NCBI GenBank assembly: GCA_029975165.1
Contig: JARKPR010000072.1
Coordinates: 1 to 47,474, forward strand
Length of the DNA: 47,474 nt
DNA from: Selenomonadales bacterium
GTDB lineage: Bacteria; Bacillota; Negativicutes; Sporomusales; UBA7701
Reading direction: 5' to 3'
Positions 16,052-25,323 of the stretch are shown piece after piece; position 1 is the stretch's first letter; each line of letters starts with the position of its first letter. The notes under the pieces are model-generated. The model did no database searches. It was given only the letters and a program-made list of their open reading frames with translations, and was not told the DNA's origin. A program made the position numbers and the translations under genes.

Positions 16052-17218
16052 ATGAACTTCGACCTGCAACAGGAAATGGCCATAGTAACGGTTGTCGGCG
16101 TAACGGATTTTCCGGACGAAATGGTGGGGCGGAAGAAGGTTTACCTGCTTTCCGGCGGGGAAAAGAAGGGCAGCCTGGGGTTGCCAGCGGAGCCGGATTT
16201 GCCATGGCTGGACGAACAGTTGGCCGAGCTTGTCAGGGATACTCTGGCGAGCGGAATATTCCGGTTGGCAAGTCTTGCCGATCCGCAGCGGCCGGAAAGG
16301 CGGATCACGGTTACGATCGATCCCTGCCTGCTGCCCCAGGAGCTCATTGTTTTGGGCGGTGGGCATATCGCCAGACAGCTAGTCAATGTCGGACGTTTAT
16401 TGGATTACCGGATTACAGTCGTTGATGACCGCCCGGATTTTGTTTTGCAGGAAAGCCTGGCGGCGAAAGACCGGAGCATTTGTTGCAGCTTTAATGAAAT
16501 TGAAAACGTTCTGACGTTTGGGCCGAATACCAGCGTAGTCATTGTCACCAGGGGGCATATGCACGATCTGGATTGCCTGCGGACAGTAATCAAATACCCG
16601 GTCGGCTACCTGGGCATGATCGGCAGCCGCCGGAAGATCATGGGAATAAAGGATATTCTCCGCCAGGACGGTGTTCCGGCCGAGAAGATCGAACAGGTCC
16701 ACATGCCGATAGGTCTGGCTATCGGCGCGCAGACGCCGGCGGAGATTGCCGTGAGTATCGCCGCCGAGCTTATTCAGACGCGCCGGAAAGGCGGCGGGAG
16801 TTCGCCGAAGACTCCAGGCTTAAGGCCGGTTAGCTACCACAGCGAAATAGTGTCGGCTTCGGACCGGGAAACCCTGCATGAAGCGATAACAGCCGCCGGC
16901 ACTGGCGTGGCGGCGGCACTGGCGACGATCATCGAGTCGCACGGGTCTACCCCCCGCAAAGCAGGCGCCAAGATGCTCATCTACCGGGACGGGCGTACCC
17001 ACGGAACGATCGGCGGGGGCTGCACCGAAGCGCAAGTGCGCCTTACGGCTTTTGATGTCATCGATAGCGATAAGGCGTGTATCGAGAAGGTTTCCATGAC
17101 GGCGGACGTCGCAGCGCGCGAGGGTATGGTTTGCGGCGGGTCATTGGCGGTATTTATCGAACCGGCGACGATCTTCAAACAAGTTTTTGGCAGCGAGGAA
17201 AGTAATGCCGCGGGATAA
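16052..17218 (+). CDS. XdhC/CoxI-family molybdenum hydroxylase maturation protein with rearranged domain order
   Basis: A 388-residue protein. XdhC binds molybdenum cofactor, protects it during sulfuration and hands it to the hydroxylase. The Rossmann half, with VLGGGHIARQL (100-110) and IGSRRK (190-195), comes first. The XdhC/CoxI signature domain, with GSTPRKAGAKM (298-308) and GTIGGGCTE (318-326), lies at the C-terminus. Canonical XdhC has the reverse order. Residues 1-95 look like a degenerate remnant of the signature domain, lacking the GGGC motif. SD AAGGAGAG precedes the ATG. It lies between the MoeA-like gene and the CoA ligase. Confidence 0.87.
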   Translation: MNFDLQQEMAIVTVVGVTDFPDEMVGRKKVYLLSGGEKKGSLGLPAEPDLPWLDEQLAELVRDTLASGIFRLASLADPQRPERRITVTIDPCLLPQELIVLGGGHIARQLVNVGRLLDYRITVVDDRPDFVLQESLAAKDRSICCSFNEIENVLTFGPNTSVVIVTRGHMHDLDCLRTVIKYPVGYLGMIGSRRKIMGIKDILRQDGVPAEKIEQVHMPIGLAIGAQTPAEIAVSIAAELIQTRRKGGGSSPKTPGLRPVSYHSEIVSASDRETLHEAITAAGTGVAAALATIIESHGSTPRKAGAKMLIYRDGRTHGTIGGGCTEAQVRLTAFDVIDSDKACIEKVSMTADVAAREGMVCGGSLAVFIEPATIFKQVFGSEESNAAG

Positions 17219-17378
17219 GCCTGACCGAGCCGGCCAAGCCGATAAGCCGCTGGCATTAGCGGCGGCGCGTTGGCGGCGGCATTTCACTTCCTGTCCTGTT
17301 AAGCGGCAATAGTTGCGCCAACCATTCCGGCAGGAGAAAAAACGGGGTAAAGTTTTCGGATATCGGGAGGGAGCCAAC

Positions 17379-18893
17379 ATGGCGACTATCGGAGAGTGGA
17401 TGAAGCGGAGAGTACAAGCCAGCGGCAAGAAGACGGCCGTCGACTACAATGGCCGGCAATTTACCTACGAGGAGGTCAATAGCCGTGTAAACCGCCTGGC
17501 CAACGGACTGATCGGGTTGGGCGTCGACAAAGGCGACCGGGTTGCGTTCATGCTGACCAATAGCATCGAAATGGTTGAAGGGCTTTTGGCCTGCGCGAAG
17601 GTGGGCGCGATCTATCTGCCGATCAACTGCCGCCTCAGCGCCTCCGAAGTCGAATATATCCTATCCGACGGCGCGCCCCCGAAGGCACTGATTTATTGCG
17701 ATCACTTCGCGCCCTTGATCGATACGGTTCTGAGCCATGTTCCGGTCAAAAACTTGATTCAGGCGAGCAGGAGCACGAAAGGCGGCAGCTATGAAGGTTT
17801 TTTGGCGGCCAGCCATGATGCCGAGCCCGATCGTGCGGTCGAGGAAGACGATATCCAGCTGATCATGTACACATCCGGGACCACCGGTTTTCCCAAGGGG
17901 GCAATGCTCAGCCACGGCAATGTCTATTGGAGCATGGTCGAGTATCTAAAAACCGAGCCGCTGCACGAAACGGACATCGCCTTGACGGTGGCGCCGCTCT
18001 TCCATATTGCGGCCATAATCATTCTGACGCTGCCGCTTTTTTACACCGGCGGAAAGATCATTATCGCCAACAAGTTCGATCCGGTAGCCATCGCGAATAC
18101 GCTGGAAAAGGAAAAGGTCACTTGTACGTTCATGGTTCCATGTATGTGGTTCGATGTAATGCAATTGTTCAACGAGAAGAAGTATGATTTCAGCGCCATG
18201 CGTTTCGGGATCTCGGCAGGAGCGCCATGTCCCCCCGAGGTTATCGACTTCTATAACGCCAAGGGAATCCCCCTGACGCAAGTTTTGGGCATGACGGAAT
18301 CGCCGCTGATTTCAATGCTGAAGATTGAGGATGCGGCGCGCAAAAACGGCTCGGTGGGAAAGCCGGCGGTTGAATACAGGGTTTTAGACCTTGACAATCG
18401 CGACGTGCCGCAGGGGGAGGTCGGCGAGCTGGTTATTCGCGGCCCGATGGTTATAAAGGGATATTGGCGGCGTCCCGAGGTCAACGAGCAGGCTATGTTT
18501 GAAGACTGGTTCCGCACCGGGGATCTGGTAACGGTCGATCCGGAAGGCTATCTGTATGTTGTGGGCCGGAAAAAGGAAATGATTATCACCGGCGGGGAAA
18601 ACGTTTATCCCACGGAAGTAGAACAGGTTATCGGCAAGCACCCCAATATCAAAGAGGTGGCTATTATCGGCGTACCTGATGCCAGGTGGGGAGAATCGGT
18701 CAAGGCCGTGGCTGTCTTGAAGGATGCGGCCAAATCTTTAACCCTTGAAGATCTCCGGGCGTTTTGCGAAGGGAAGCTTGCCCACTACAAGATACCAAAG
18801 ATCCTGGAATTTATGACGGCGTTGCCGCGCAATCCCATGGGCAAAGCCTTGAAGGGCGCGCTAAGGGAGCGTAGCTCGAGCCGTAGCGTATAA
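17379..18893 (+). CDS. AMP-forming acyl-CoA synthetase (acid:CoA ligase)
   Basis: A 504-residue member of the ANL superfamily that activates a carboxylic acid with ATP and CoA. The P-loop-like motif MYTSGTTGFPKG, the ATP-binding YLYVVGRKKEMIITGGENVYP and the C-terminal catalytic lysine in NPMGKALKG are intact. The start is ATG at 17379, with GGGAGGG upstream; an in-frame ATG at 17313 lacks a good SD. It lies 160 bases after the XdhC-type gene and probably belongs to the same unit. Having both a ligase and two CoA-transferases in one neighbourhood suggests alternative activation routes for the same or successive acids (inference). Confidence 0.92.
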   Translation: MATIGEWMKRRVQASGKKTAVDYNGRQFTYEEVNSRVNRLANGLIGLGVDKGDRVAFMLTNSIEMVEGLLACAKVGAIYLPINCRLSASEVEYILSDGAPPKALIYCDHFAPLIDTVLSHVPVKNLIQASRSTKGGSYEGFLAASHDAEPDRAVEEDDIQLIMYTSGTTGFPKGAMLSHGNVYWSMVEYLKTEPLHETDIALTVAPLFHIAAIIILTLPLFYTGGKIIIANKFDPVAIANTLEKEKVTCTFMVPCMWFDVMQLFNEKKYDFSAMRFGISAGAPCPPEVIDFYNAKGIPLTQVLGMTESPLISMLKIEDAARKNGSVGKPAVEYRVLDLDNRDVPQGEVGELVIRGPMVIKGYWRRPEVNEQAMFEDWFRTGDLVTVDPEGYLYVVGRKKEMIITGGENVYPTEVEQVIGKHPNIKEVAIIGVPDARWGESVKAVAVLKDAAKSLTLEDLRAFCEGKLAHYKIPKILEFMTALPRNPMGKALKGALRERSSSRSV

Positions 18894-18905
18894 TCCTTTC
18901 CTATT

Positions 18906-18937
18906 TAAATAAGTAATGCCATTAAATAGGTAATGCC
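18906..18937. repeat. Short tandem repeat
   Basis: TAAATAAGTAATGCC and TAAATAGGTAATGCC lie 17 bp apart, just after the ligase stop codon. The second copy overlaps a GGTAAT...ATTACC inverted repeat. Confidence 0.6.
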
Positions 18938-19067
18938 GGTATAATTACCGCTGCTTTTGCTGCCCCGTCGGCCTTGGGCGGGCGAGAAGCTCCTATGAGC
19001 CGGCGGGGCATCGCAATTGGGGCTTTTATTGGCGAACCGGAGAAAATATCAATGATGATTACATAGT

Positions 19068-19103
19068 TTGACGGTGTGCTTTACCTACACCGTTTCAATT
19101 TTT
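19068..19103 (+). terminator. Weak terminator-like hairpin in the leader of the MBL-fold gene
   Basis: ACGGTGT pairs with ACACCGT across nine bases (19071-19093), extended on both sides by G-T pairs and followed by TTCAATTTTT. It could end the ligase transcript or attenuate the next gene. A larger imperfect dyad, TGCCCCGTCGGC against GCCGGCGGGGCA, lies before it at about 18960-19011. Confidence 0.45.
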
Positions 19104-19177
19104 GCCGGCGCCCGATACCATGTTTGTTCTGGTAGCCGGCCGAAATAGTTGTTGTCGCCGTTGAATAAGGAGGAACA

Positions 19178-20167
19178 ATGTACGAAGAATTACTTCCCAA
19201 CATTTATCGGGTAAAACTGCCGCTGCCGAACAACCCGCTTAAAGAAATCAATAGCTACGTGATCTTAGCGAAGACGAGAAATCTTGTTATCGATACCGGG
19301 TTAAATCGCCAGGAGTGTGCGGATGCTTTATTGGCGGGTTTTGCCGGGATCGGCGTCGATATAGGGAAAACCGATCTGTTTTTGACGCATATGCACGGCG
19401 ACCATACAGGCCTCGCCGGCTTGTTCCAGACCGCGGGGGCCGCCATTTTCAGCAGCGCGGTCGACGGCGACGTGATAAAGCGGTTTTCCGGCAGCAAAAC
19501 GCATTCCGATTGGGAGGAAATAAAAAATCTGTCGCAGCCGCACGGGTTTACAGCTAATGAGAACGATGCCGCCATCGAGGCGCATCCGGCCCATAAGTAC
19601 GCGCCTGAGAAAATAGAGGCGATTACGGCGGTGAAAGACGGCGACTGTATCGAGGTAGGCGATTATTCGCTGCGGTGCATATTCACTCCCGGCCATACTT
19701 CCGGCCATGTCTGCCTGTATGATTCGGCCAGCAAGATATTGTTTGCCGGCGACCATATTCTCGGGGACATCACGCCGAACCTTTCCCAATGGAAAGTAGA
19801 GGAGACGCGCCTGGCCGACTATCTTGGCAGCCTGGACAAGATTGCCGCGTATGACGTGCGGCTGGTTTTGCCTGGCCACAGGAGCATGGTTGCGGATTGC
19901 CGCGCCCGGATCCGGCAGTTGAAAGAGCATCACGAGCGCCGCAACGGCGAGATATTGGACGCCTTAAGCGGCTGTCCGCCTCTTTCCGCCTATCAGGTGG
20001 CGTCGCGCATAAGCTGGAGCATCGACAAGCCGTGCTGGGAGCTGTTCCCGGTAGCGCAGAAATGGTTTGCGACCGGCGAGACGGTAGCTCATTTATGTTA
20101 TCTGCGCGACAAGGGCGCAGTGAAGATGATGGTCAGGCAAGATAAGGTGGAATGGATAAGGGCTTGA
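19178..20167 (+). CDS. Metallo-beta-lactamase-fold hydrolase
   Basis: A 329-residue cytosolic hydrolase with a complete binuclear metal site: H71-x-H73-x-D75-H76, H173 in PGHTSGH, D192 in FAGDH and H234 in LPGH. The C-terminal 90 residues form a helical or winged domain as in LACTB2-type enzymes (KEHHERRNGEILDAL... onwards). SD AAGGAGG precedes the ATG. Members cleave thioesters, lactones, phosphodiesters or nucleic acids. Placement after the CoA ligase makes a thioesterase or lactonase role plausible but unproven. A 75-base gap separates it from the chemoreceptor gene. Confidence 0.88.
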   Translation: MYEELLPNIYRVKLPLPNNPLKEINSYVILAKTRNLVIDTGLNRQECADALLAGFAGIGVDIGKTDLFLTHMHGDHTGLAGLFQTAGAAIFSSAVDGDVIKRFSGSKTHSDWEEIKNLSQPHGFTANENDAAIEAHPAHKYAPEKIEAITAVKDGDCIEVGDYSLRCIFTPGHTSGHVCLYDSASKILFAGDHILGDITPNLSQWKVEETRLADYLGSLDKIAAYDVRLVLPGHRSMVADCRARIRQLKEHHERRNGEILDALSGCPPLSAYQVASRISWSIDKPCWELFPVAQKWFATGETVAHLCYLRDKGAVKMMVRQDKVEWIRA

Positions 20168-20242
20168 CGGTGGCGAGCTTAGCGAAGCAGAGAATTTGAC
20201 CTTTGAGATGGGGGACAAAAACTTCTCGATGGAGGATTGGTC

Positions 20243-22216
20243 ATGAAGAGCATCCAGACAAAGCTCATGGTCACTATTCTTATCGTCTTCCTGGCGGCGC
20301 TCGGCACGTTAGGCGGGCTTAACTATTGGAAGGCGCGGAGTATCATCGTCGAAAATATCAACAAAGAGCTTGTCAAGGAGGCGCAAGCTTCTGCCACCGA
20401 CATCGGCGACTGGCTGGATTCGCGGAAGGCGGAGTTGACCATGGTTGCCGGTAATCCTGTTGTTGTCGGCGGCGATATGGAGGCCATGGTACCGATACTT
20501 GCTGCGGCTAAAGCCTCCGGCAAGATATTCGAGACCGTGGCCTATGCCAATCTGAATGGCGACTCGATAAACGGCGAAGGGTTCAAGGTTGGCGTCGCCG
20601 ACAGGCCCTTCTTCAAGGGGGCAATAACCGGACAACCTTTCGTATCGGATCCGCTGATATCGAGGGCGAGCGGGAACCTCACCGTTACAATCTCGGTTCC
20701 TGTAAAGGCGGGCGACAAAGTCGTCGGCATACTGTTCGCGCCGACGCCTGTGGAGGCGATCAACAAAAAGGTTTTGGCGGTGAAGATAGGCCGGACGGGT
20801 TACGCCTTGATAGCCCAGAAGGATGGGCTGACGATCATCCACCCCGACAAAGAAGTGGCGATGAAGGTCAACGCGTTAAAGGACCCGAATGCCGACCCGG
20901 GACGCAAGGCGCTCACCCAGAGTCTCGCCAATGGCGAACAGGGAATCGTAACCTTAACCGCCATGGGCGTTGAAAGGTTTTATGCGTATGCGCCTGTTGC
21001 CGGCGTACAGTGGGGATTGGCGGTGACGGTACCGGTAACCGAAGTTACCGGGGCCATTTCCTCCCTGACGATGATATCGGCGGTAACGATCATGACCGTA
21101 TTGGTAATTGCCGGGGCGATTATCGCCTTGTTCGCCCGGCGTATCGCCCGGCCTATCCAGCTGCTTGAGGCGGCTGCCAGGCGAATCGCCGGCGGCGACA
21201 TCACCCAGGCCAAGCTCGGCATCGTATCGAACGACGAAATCGGGCGACTGGGCCATAGTTTTGAGCAGATGACCGAAAACCTGCGCGGACTCATTCGGAA
21301 GATAACCCAGGCGACCGAGCAGGTGGCCGCTTCCTCCGAAGAGCTAACCGCCAGCGCCGAGCAGTCGGCTCAGGCTGCCAACCAGGTGGCGCAAATCATC
21401 ACCGGCGTTGCGGGCGGCGCGGAAAAGCAAATGAAAGCCGTGGACGATACGGCGGCGGTTGTTGACCAGATGTCTGCCGGCGTTCAGCAGGTCGCGGTCA
21501 ACGCCAACGCCGTCGCCGGTACTGCGGCCAGGTCGGCCGGCGTGGCTCAAGACGGCAGCCAGGCAGTGGACAAAGCGGTTACGCAAATGGGTAATATCGA
21601 AAAAACGGTCACACGGTCGGCCGGGGTTGTCGCTAAGCTAGGCGAACGGTCGAAGGAAATAGGCCAGATAGTCGATACCATTGCCGGTATCGCCGGCCAG
21701 ACCAACCTGCTGGCCCTAAATGCCGCGATCGAGGCGGCCCGCGCCGGCGAACAGGGACGGGGCTTCGCCGTGGTGGCCGAAGAGGTGCGCAAATTGGCCG
21801 AACAGTCGCAGGAAGCGGCCAAACAGATCGCCGGGCTGATTACCGAGATTCAAAGCGACACCGATAAAGCCGTTGTGGCGATGGAGGAGGGAACGAAGGA
21901 AGTGCGCATTGGCGCCGAGGTTGTAAATGACGCCGGGCGGGCTTTTCAGGAAATCTACAACGCCATCAACGAGGTTTCGACCCAGATGCGGGAGATTTCG
22001 GCCGCCATTGGGCAAATGGCCAGCGGCAGCCGGCAGGTCGTGTCTTCGGTGCGGGAAATCGACGGCATAAGCAAGGAAACGGCGAGCCAGGCGCAAAATG
22101 TATCCGCGGCCACCGAGGAGCAGTCGGCGACGATGGAGGAAATTGCCGCATCGAGTCAGGCCTTGGCGAAGATGGCTACAGAATTGACGCATGCCGTGGG
22201 CATATTCAAGATATAA
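20243..22216 (+). CDS. Methyl-accepting chemotaxis protein with periplasmic Cache-type sensor
   Basis: A 657-residue transmembrane chemoreceptor. The first membrane span is at about 7-27, and an extracellular Cache-like domain (about 35-275) contains [18 protein letters not shown] and [16 protein letters not shown] second span at about 280-303 is followed by HAMP and a signalling domain whose hairpin tip [30 protein letters not shown] is diagnostic (written here only as a family signature; tip near 493-520). The start is ATG at 20243, seven bases after GGAGG. Cache domains commonly sense organic acids, which fits the surrounding catabolic genes. The ligand is not deducible. Confidence 0.93.
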   Translation: MKSIQTKLMVTILIVFLAALGTLGGLNYWKARSIIVENINKELVKEAQASATDIGDWLDSRKAELTMVAGNPVVVGGDMEAMVPILAAAKASGKIFETVAYANLNGDSINGEGFKVGVADRPFFKGAITGQPFVSDPLISRASGNLTVTISVPVKAGDKVVGILFAPTPVEAINKKVLAVKIGRTGYALIAQKDGLTIIHPDKEVAMKVNALKDPNADPGRKALTQSLANGEQGIVTLTAMGVERFYAYAPVAGVQWGLAVTVPVTEVTGAISSLTMISAVTIMTVLVIAGAIIALFARRIARPIQLLEAAARRIAGGDITQAKLGIVSNDEIGRLGHSFEQMTENLRGLIRKITQATEQVAASSEELTASAEQSAQAANQVAQIITGVAGGAEKQMKAVDDTAAVVDQMSAGVQQVAVNANAVAGTAARSAGVAQDGSQAVDKAVTQMGNIEKTVTRSAGVVAKLGERSKEIGQIVDTIAGIAGQTNLLALNAAIEAARAGEQGRGFAVVAEEVRKLAEQSQEAAKQIAGLITEIQSDTDKAVVAMEEGTKEVRIGAEVVNDAGRAFQEIYNAINEVSTQMREISAAIGQMASGSRQVVSSVREIDGISKETASQAQNVSAATEEQSATMEEIAASSQALAKMATELTHAVGIFKI

Positions 22217-22252
22217 CGGCCCCGGAGGCCGGACCGGCCCCCGTGCTCATCG

Positions 22253-22275
22253 ACCCCCGCGCAGCGCGCGGGGGT
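22253..22275 (+). terminator. Intrinsic terminator after the chemoreceptor
   Basis: ACCCCCGCGC pairs perfectly with GCGCGGGGGT across a three-base loop, followed by TTGCCGTTTT. Confidence 0.75.
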
Positions 22276-22455
22276 TTGCCGTTTTGGCAGGGATAAACGC
22301 GGGGCTGTGCGGGGGATATTTTCCCGGGGCGGCGGCAGGGATTTTACGGAGGAAGGGTAATGTTATTATAGTGAAAATAGTTGCGGCAAGGCCGAGAAGG
22401 GCGGCTTGGGGAGGCCGGGAGGGCCGGGAGCGATTTTATAACAGGAGGGATTGGC

Positions 22456-23244
22456 GTGAACAGGGAAGAGTATCTGCAGGACGCCGCGACGCGGCTGTGG
22501 ACGGCGTATACGGGCAATGAGGCGATCAATCCGCTTACGGCGGAGCTGCCGGACTTTACCCTGGACGAGGCGTACGCCGTCCAACTGATGACGGTGCGGA
22601 TGGCGACGGCGGCGGGCCTGAGGGTGGTTGGCAAGAAGATCGGCCTGACGAGCAAGGCGATGCAGGATTATTTCGGTATTGCCACCCCCGATTACGGCCA
22701 TTTGTACGACCGGATGATCTGGGGCCAGGACGAGGCCATTTCCCTGCGGCGGTTGTATAAGCCGCGGATCGAAACCGAGCTGGCGTTTATCCTGCGCGAC
22801 GACCTTCAGGGACCGGGAGTGACGCTGCCCGATGTCATCAGGGCCACGGACGGGGTGATGGCGTCGTTCGAGATTATCGACAGCCGGATCAGGGACTGGC
22901 AGATCAAGGTCATGGATTCGATCGCCGATAACGCGTCGGCGGCCGGGCTGGTCCTCGGACCGCAGCTGGTGCCGCTGCGGGGGTTGGACCTGCGGCATAC
23001 GGGGATGGTGCTGGAGAAGAACGGCGTGGTCGTCGAGACGGCGGCCGGGGCGGCGGTTATGGGCGACCCCGCGCTGGCGGTGGCCTGGCTGGCGAATAAG
23101 CTGGGCCAGTACGGCATCGCCCTGAAGAAAGGGGAGATCATTCTTTCCGGCTCGCTGACCAAGGCGCTGGACGTGAGCGCCGGCGACGTGTTCCGCGCCC
23201 ATTTCGGGGGTGTGGGGGCGGTTAAGGCGGTCCTCGCGGAATAA
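22456..23244 (+). CDS. 2-oxoalkenoate hydratase (MhpD/HpaH, 2-keto-4-pentenoate hydratase family)
   Basis: A 262-residue enzyme that adds water to 2-oxo-4-enoates, giving 4-hydroxy-2-oxo acids. E106 and E108 in PRIETELAF and E139 in ASFEIIDSRI fall at the residue numbers of the three metal ligands of E. coli MhpD, and K60/K61 match its active-site lysine region. Decarboxylases of the same fold are a possible alternative. The start is GTG at 22456, with AGGAGGG seven bases upstream. It is separated from the ABC transporter genes by a hairpin at 23309-23337. Together with the HpaI-type aldolase at 26298 it completes hydration plus aldol cleavage. Confidence 0.9.
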   Translation: MNREEYLQDAATRLWTAYTGNEAINPLTAELPDFTLDEAYAVQLMTVRMATAAGLRVVGKKIGLTSKAMQDYFGIATPDYGHLYDRMIWGQDEAISLRRLYKPRIETELAFILRDDLQGPGVTLPDVIRATDGVMASFEIIDSRIRDWQIKVMDSIADNASAAGLVLGPQLVPLRGLDLRHTGMVLEKNGVVVETAAGAAVMGDPALAVAWLANKLGQYGIALKKGEIILSGSLTKALDVSAGDVFRAHFGGVGAVKAVLAE

Positions 23245-23308
23245 GAGGGCCGGGGAACGCGGCATATGGCCGCAGCAGGGAAAATAGGCTGCCGTCCGGT
23301 GGTCCGGT

Positions 23309-23337
23309 AATGAAGCTTTGCACAGCAAGGCTTCATT
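23309..23337 (+). terminator. Hairpin between hydratase and transporter genes
   Basis: A 13-bp stem with one G-T pair, AATGAAGCTTTGC against GCAAGGCTTCATT, and an ACA loop, followed by TTGCGTTTT. A terminator or attenuator that lowers read-through from the hydratase gene is likely. Confidence 0.6.
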
Positions 23338-23436
23338 TGCGTTTTAATGGAGAATTGTCAAGCAAGGGCTGTAACCAAAAAAAGCCGCCGGGAATATCGT
23401 GTAGTGATTTACAGCAAAAAGTTTGGAGGGGTTGCT

Positions 23437-24516
23437 ATGCGGAGAAAAGCTTTTGTGTGGCTGGTGGCGGCGATTGTGGGCCTGTCCTTGCTCGCTGCCG
23501 GCTGCGGTCAGCCCAAGCCCGCCCCGGCGCCTGCCCAGGCAGGACCGTCCTGGGCGCCGGCGCTGCTGCCGCTGGCCCAGGAAACGGTGGTCAAGGTGGG
23601 GATGAAGGAGGTCGTGTCGGACGGCGGCGTGTTGATCGGCATGGCCAAGGGTTATTACAAGGAGCTGGGGATCAAAATCGAGCCGGTCCAGTTCAACACC
23701 GGCCAGGAGATGATCAACGCCCTGGCGGCCGGCCAGCTGGACGTAGGGGCGACGGTGACCGCCTCCGGCCTGTTCAACGCCATGTCCCGCGATATCCCGG
23801 TGAAGATCGTCGCCGACAAGGGGGTCAATGTGCCCGGCAAGGGCTACTACCGCCTGGTGGTGCGCAAGGACCTCGCCGGCCAGATCAAGGATTTCGCCGA
23901 CCTGCGCGGCCGCAAGATCGCCATCGTCGGCACCGCTTCGCTGGATGAGATCGCCCTCGACCGCGTCCTGAACAAGGGCGGCATGACGACCCAGGACGTC
24001 GATCTCCAGGTCATCCGGTCCTTCCCCGATATGCTGGTGTCGCTGGGCAACAAGAGCATCGACGCTGCCATGGTCATTGAGCCGTTCGTGGCGGTGGGCA
24101 TGGCCAAGGACATCCTCGATCCGTGGAAGGACCCGGCCGAATACGACCCCGACGCCCAGACCGCGCTGCTGGTCTTCGGCACCAGCATGACCACCCGTCC
24201 CGAAGTGGCCAACCGGTTTATGACCGCTTACGTCAAAGCGCTGCGCGACTACAACGACGCCTTTTTCAAGAACAAGGGCAAGGCCGAGATGATCGCCCTG
24301 CTCTGCAAGTATTCGGTGGTCAAGGACCCGGTCATGTACGAGAAGATGTTCCCGGTGGGCCTCAACCCCGACGGATACCTGCGCCTCAAGGGCGTCGAGA
24401 TGGACCTGGCCTGGTACAAACAGCGCAATCTGCTGAAAGCGGACATTAAGCTGCAGGATGCCGTCGACCATAAGTATGTCGATTTCGCCGTCAAGGTACT
24501 GGGCAAGTACCAGTAA
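23437..24516 (+). CDS. ABC transporter substrate-binding lipoprotein (NrtA/SsuA/ThiY-like family)
   Basis: A 359-residue lipoprotein whose signal sequence ends in the lipobox LLAAGC, followed by a Pro/Ala linker. The mature part has the NMT1/SsuA-like fold: GMAKGYYKELGIKIEPV and ALAAGQLDVGATVT in lobe 1, then DLRGRKIAIVGTASLDE leading into lobe 2. The family carries sulfonates, nitrate, thiamine precursors and aromatic acids. The start is ATG at 23437, preceded by GGAGGGG; an upstream in-frame ATG lacks an SD. It is the first gene of a three-gene importer operon flanked by the hydratase and the aldolase, so an oxo- or aromatic acid substrate is plausible (inference). Confidence 0.9.
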   Translation: MRRKAFVWLVAAIVGLSLLAAGCGQPKPAPAPAQAGPSWAPALLPLAQETVVKVGMKEVVSDGGVLIGMAKGYYKELGIKIEPVQFNTGQEMINALAAGQLDVGATVTASGLFNAMSRDIPVKIVADKGVNVPGKGYYRLVVRKDLAGQIKDFADLRGRKIAIVGTASLDEIALDRVLNKGGMTTQDVDLQVIRSFPDMLVSLGNKSIDAAMVIEPFVAVGMAKDILDPWKDPAEYDPDAQTALLVFGTSMTTRPEVANRFMTAYVKALRDYNDAFFKNKGKAEMIALLCKYSVVKDPVMYEKMFPVGLNPDGYLRLKGVEMDLAWYKQRNLLKADIKLQDAVDHKYVDFAVKVLGKYQ

Positions 24517-24537
24517 CCCGCCCCGGGAGGTGAAGGC

Positions 24538-25308
24538 ATGATGCGATTCGCGGGCGCCAGCCCGCTCGTCCGCGCCGTGTCGGTGCTGTCGCCGCTGACC
24601 TTGCTGGTGGTGTGGGAGCTGCTGGCCAGGGCCGGCGCCATCGATACGCGGCTTTTCTCCAGTCCCAGCCACATCATCCAGGCCTTCGTTCCCCTCCTCC
24701 TCTCCGGCGACCTCCTCTACAACACGGCGGTCAGCGTCCAGCGGGTGGTGCTGGGGTTCGTCGCCGGGGCGGTGCCGGGGATATTGCTGGGGATCGGTAT
24801 GGGGTTGTCGCCCCTCGTCCGCTCGGCCGTGGAGCCGATGATCGCCGCTACATACCCTATCCCCAAGCTGGCGATTATGCCCCTCATCCTCCTCGTCTTC
24901 GGCCTGGGAGAGATGTCCAAGGTCTTCACCATCGCCATCGGCGTTTTTTATCTGGTGGTGATCAATACGATGGCCGGCGTGCTCGACATCGACAGGATCT
25001 ACCTCGACGTGGCCCGCAACTTCGGCGCCAGCCGCCGGGATTTCTACCTCACCGTCGCTTTCCCCGGCGCGCTGCCGATGATCTTCGCCGGCCTCAAGCT
25101 GGGCATGGGCATGGCCCTCATCCTCATCGTCGCCGCCGAGCTGTCGGCCGCCAAGGCCGGGGTGGGCTGGATGATCTGGCGGGCCTACGATATGTTCGAT
25201 ATCGAGCAGATGTTTGTCGCCCTGATAACGCTGTCGGTCCTCGGCTACTTATTTTCGCTGCTCCTCGACGCCGTAGAACGCTGGGTGGTGCCGTGGAAGC
25301 AATCTTGA
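24538..25308 (+). CDS. ABC transporter permease (SsuC/TauC-like)
   Basis: A 256-residue inner-membrane subunit with six predicted spans. The permease-ATPase coupling motif lies near ARNFGASRRDFYLTVAFPGALPMIFAGLKLG, the EAA loop of this family. SD GGGAGG precedes ATGATG. It lies 21 bases after the binding protein and 15 bases before the ATPase start. It forms a homodimeric channel with the neighbouring subunits. Confidence 0.93.
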   Translation: MMRFAGASPLVRAVSVLSPLTLLVVWELLARAGAIDTRLFSSPSHIIQAFVPLLLSGDLLYNTAVSVQRVVLGFVAGAVPGILLGIGMGLSPLVRSAVEPMIAATYPIPKLAIMPLILLVFGLGEMSKVFTIAIGVFYLVVINTMAGVLDIDRIYLDVARNFGASRRDFYLTVAFPGALPMIFAGLKLGMGMALILIVAAELSAAKAGVGWMIWRAYDMFDIEQMFVALITLSVLGYLFSLLLDAVERWVVPWKQS

Positions 25309-25323
25309 TCGGAGGTGGCGCGG

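Noticed and set aside
22360-22371. Three-codon open frame (Met-Leu-Leu-stop) behind GGAGGAAGG upstream of the hydratase
   Set aside because: The SD is striking, but a three-codon leader has no supporting evidence and may be chance in purine-rich DNA. No attenuator hairpin is linked to it.
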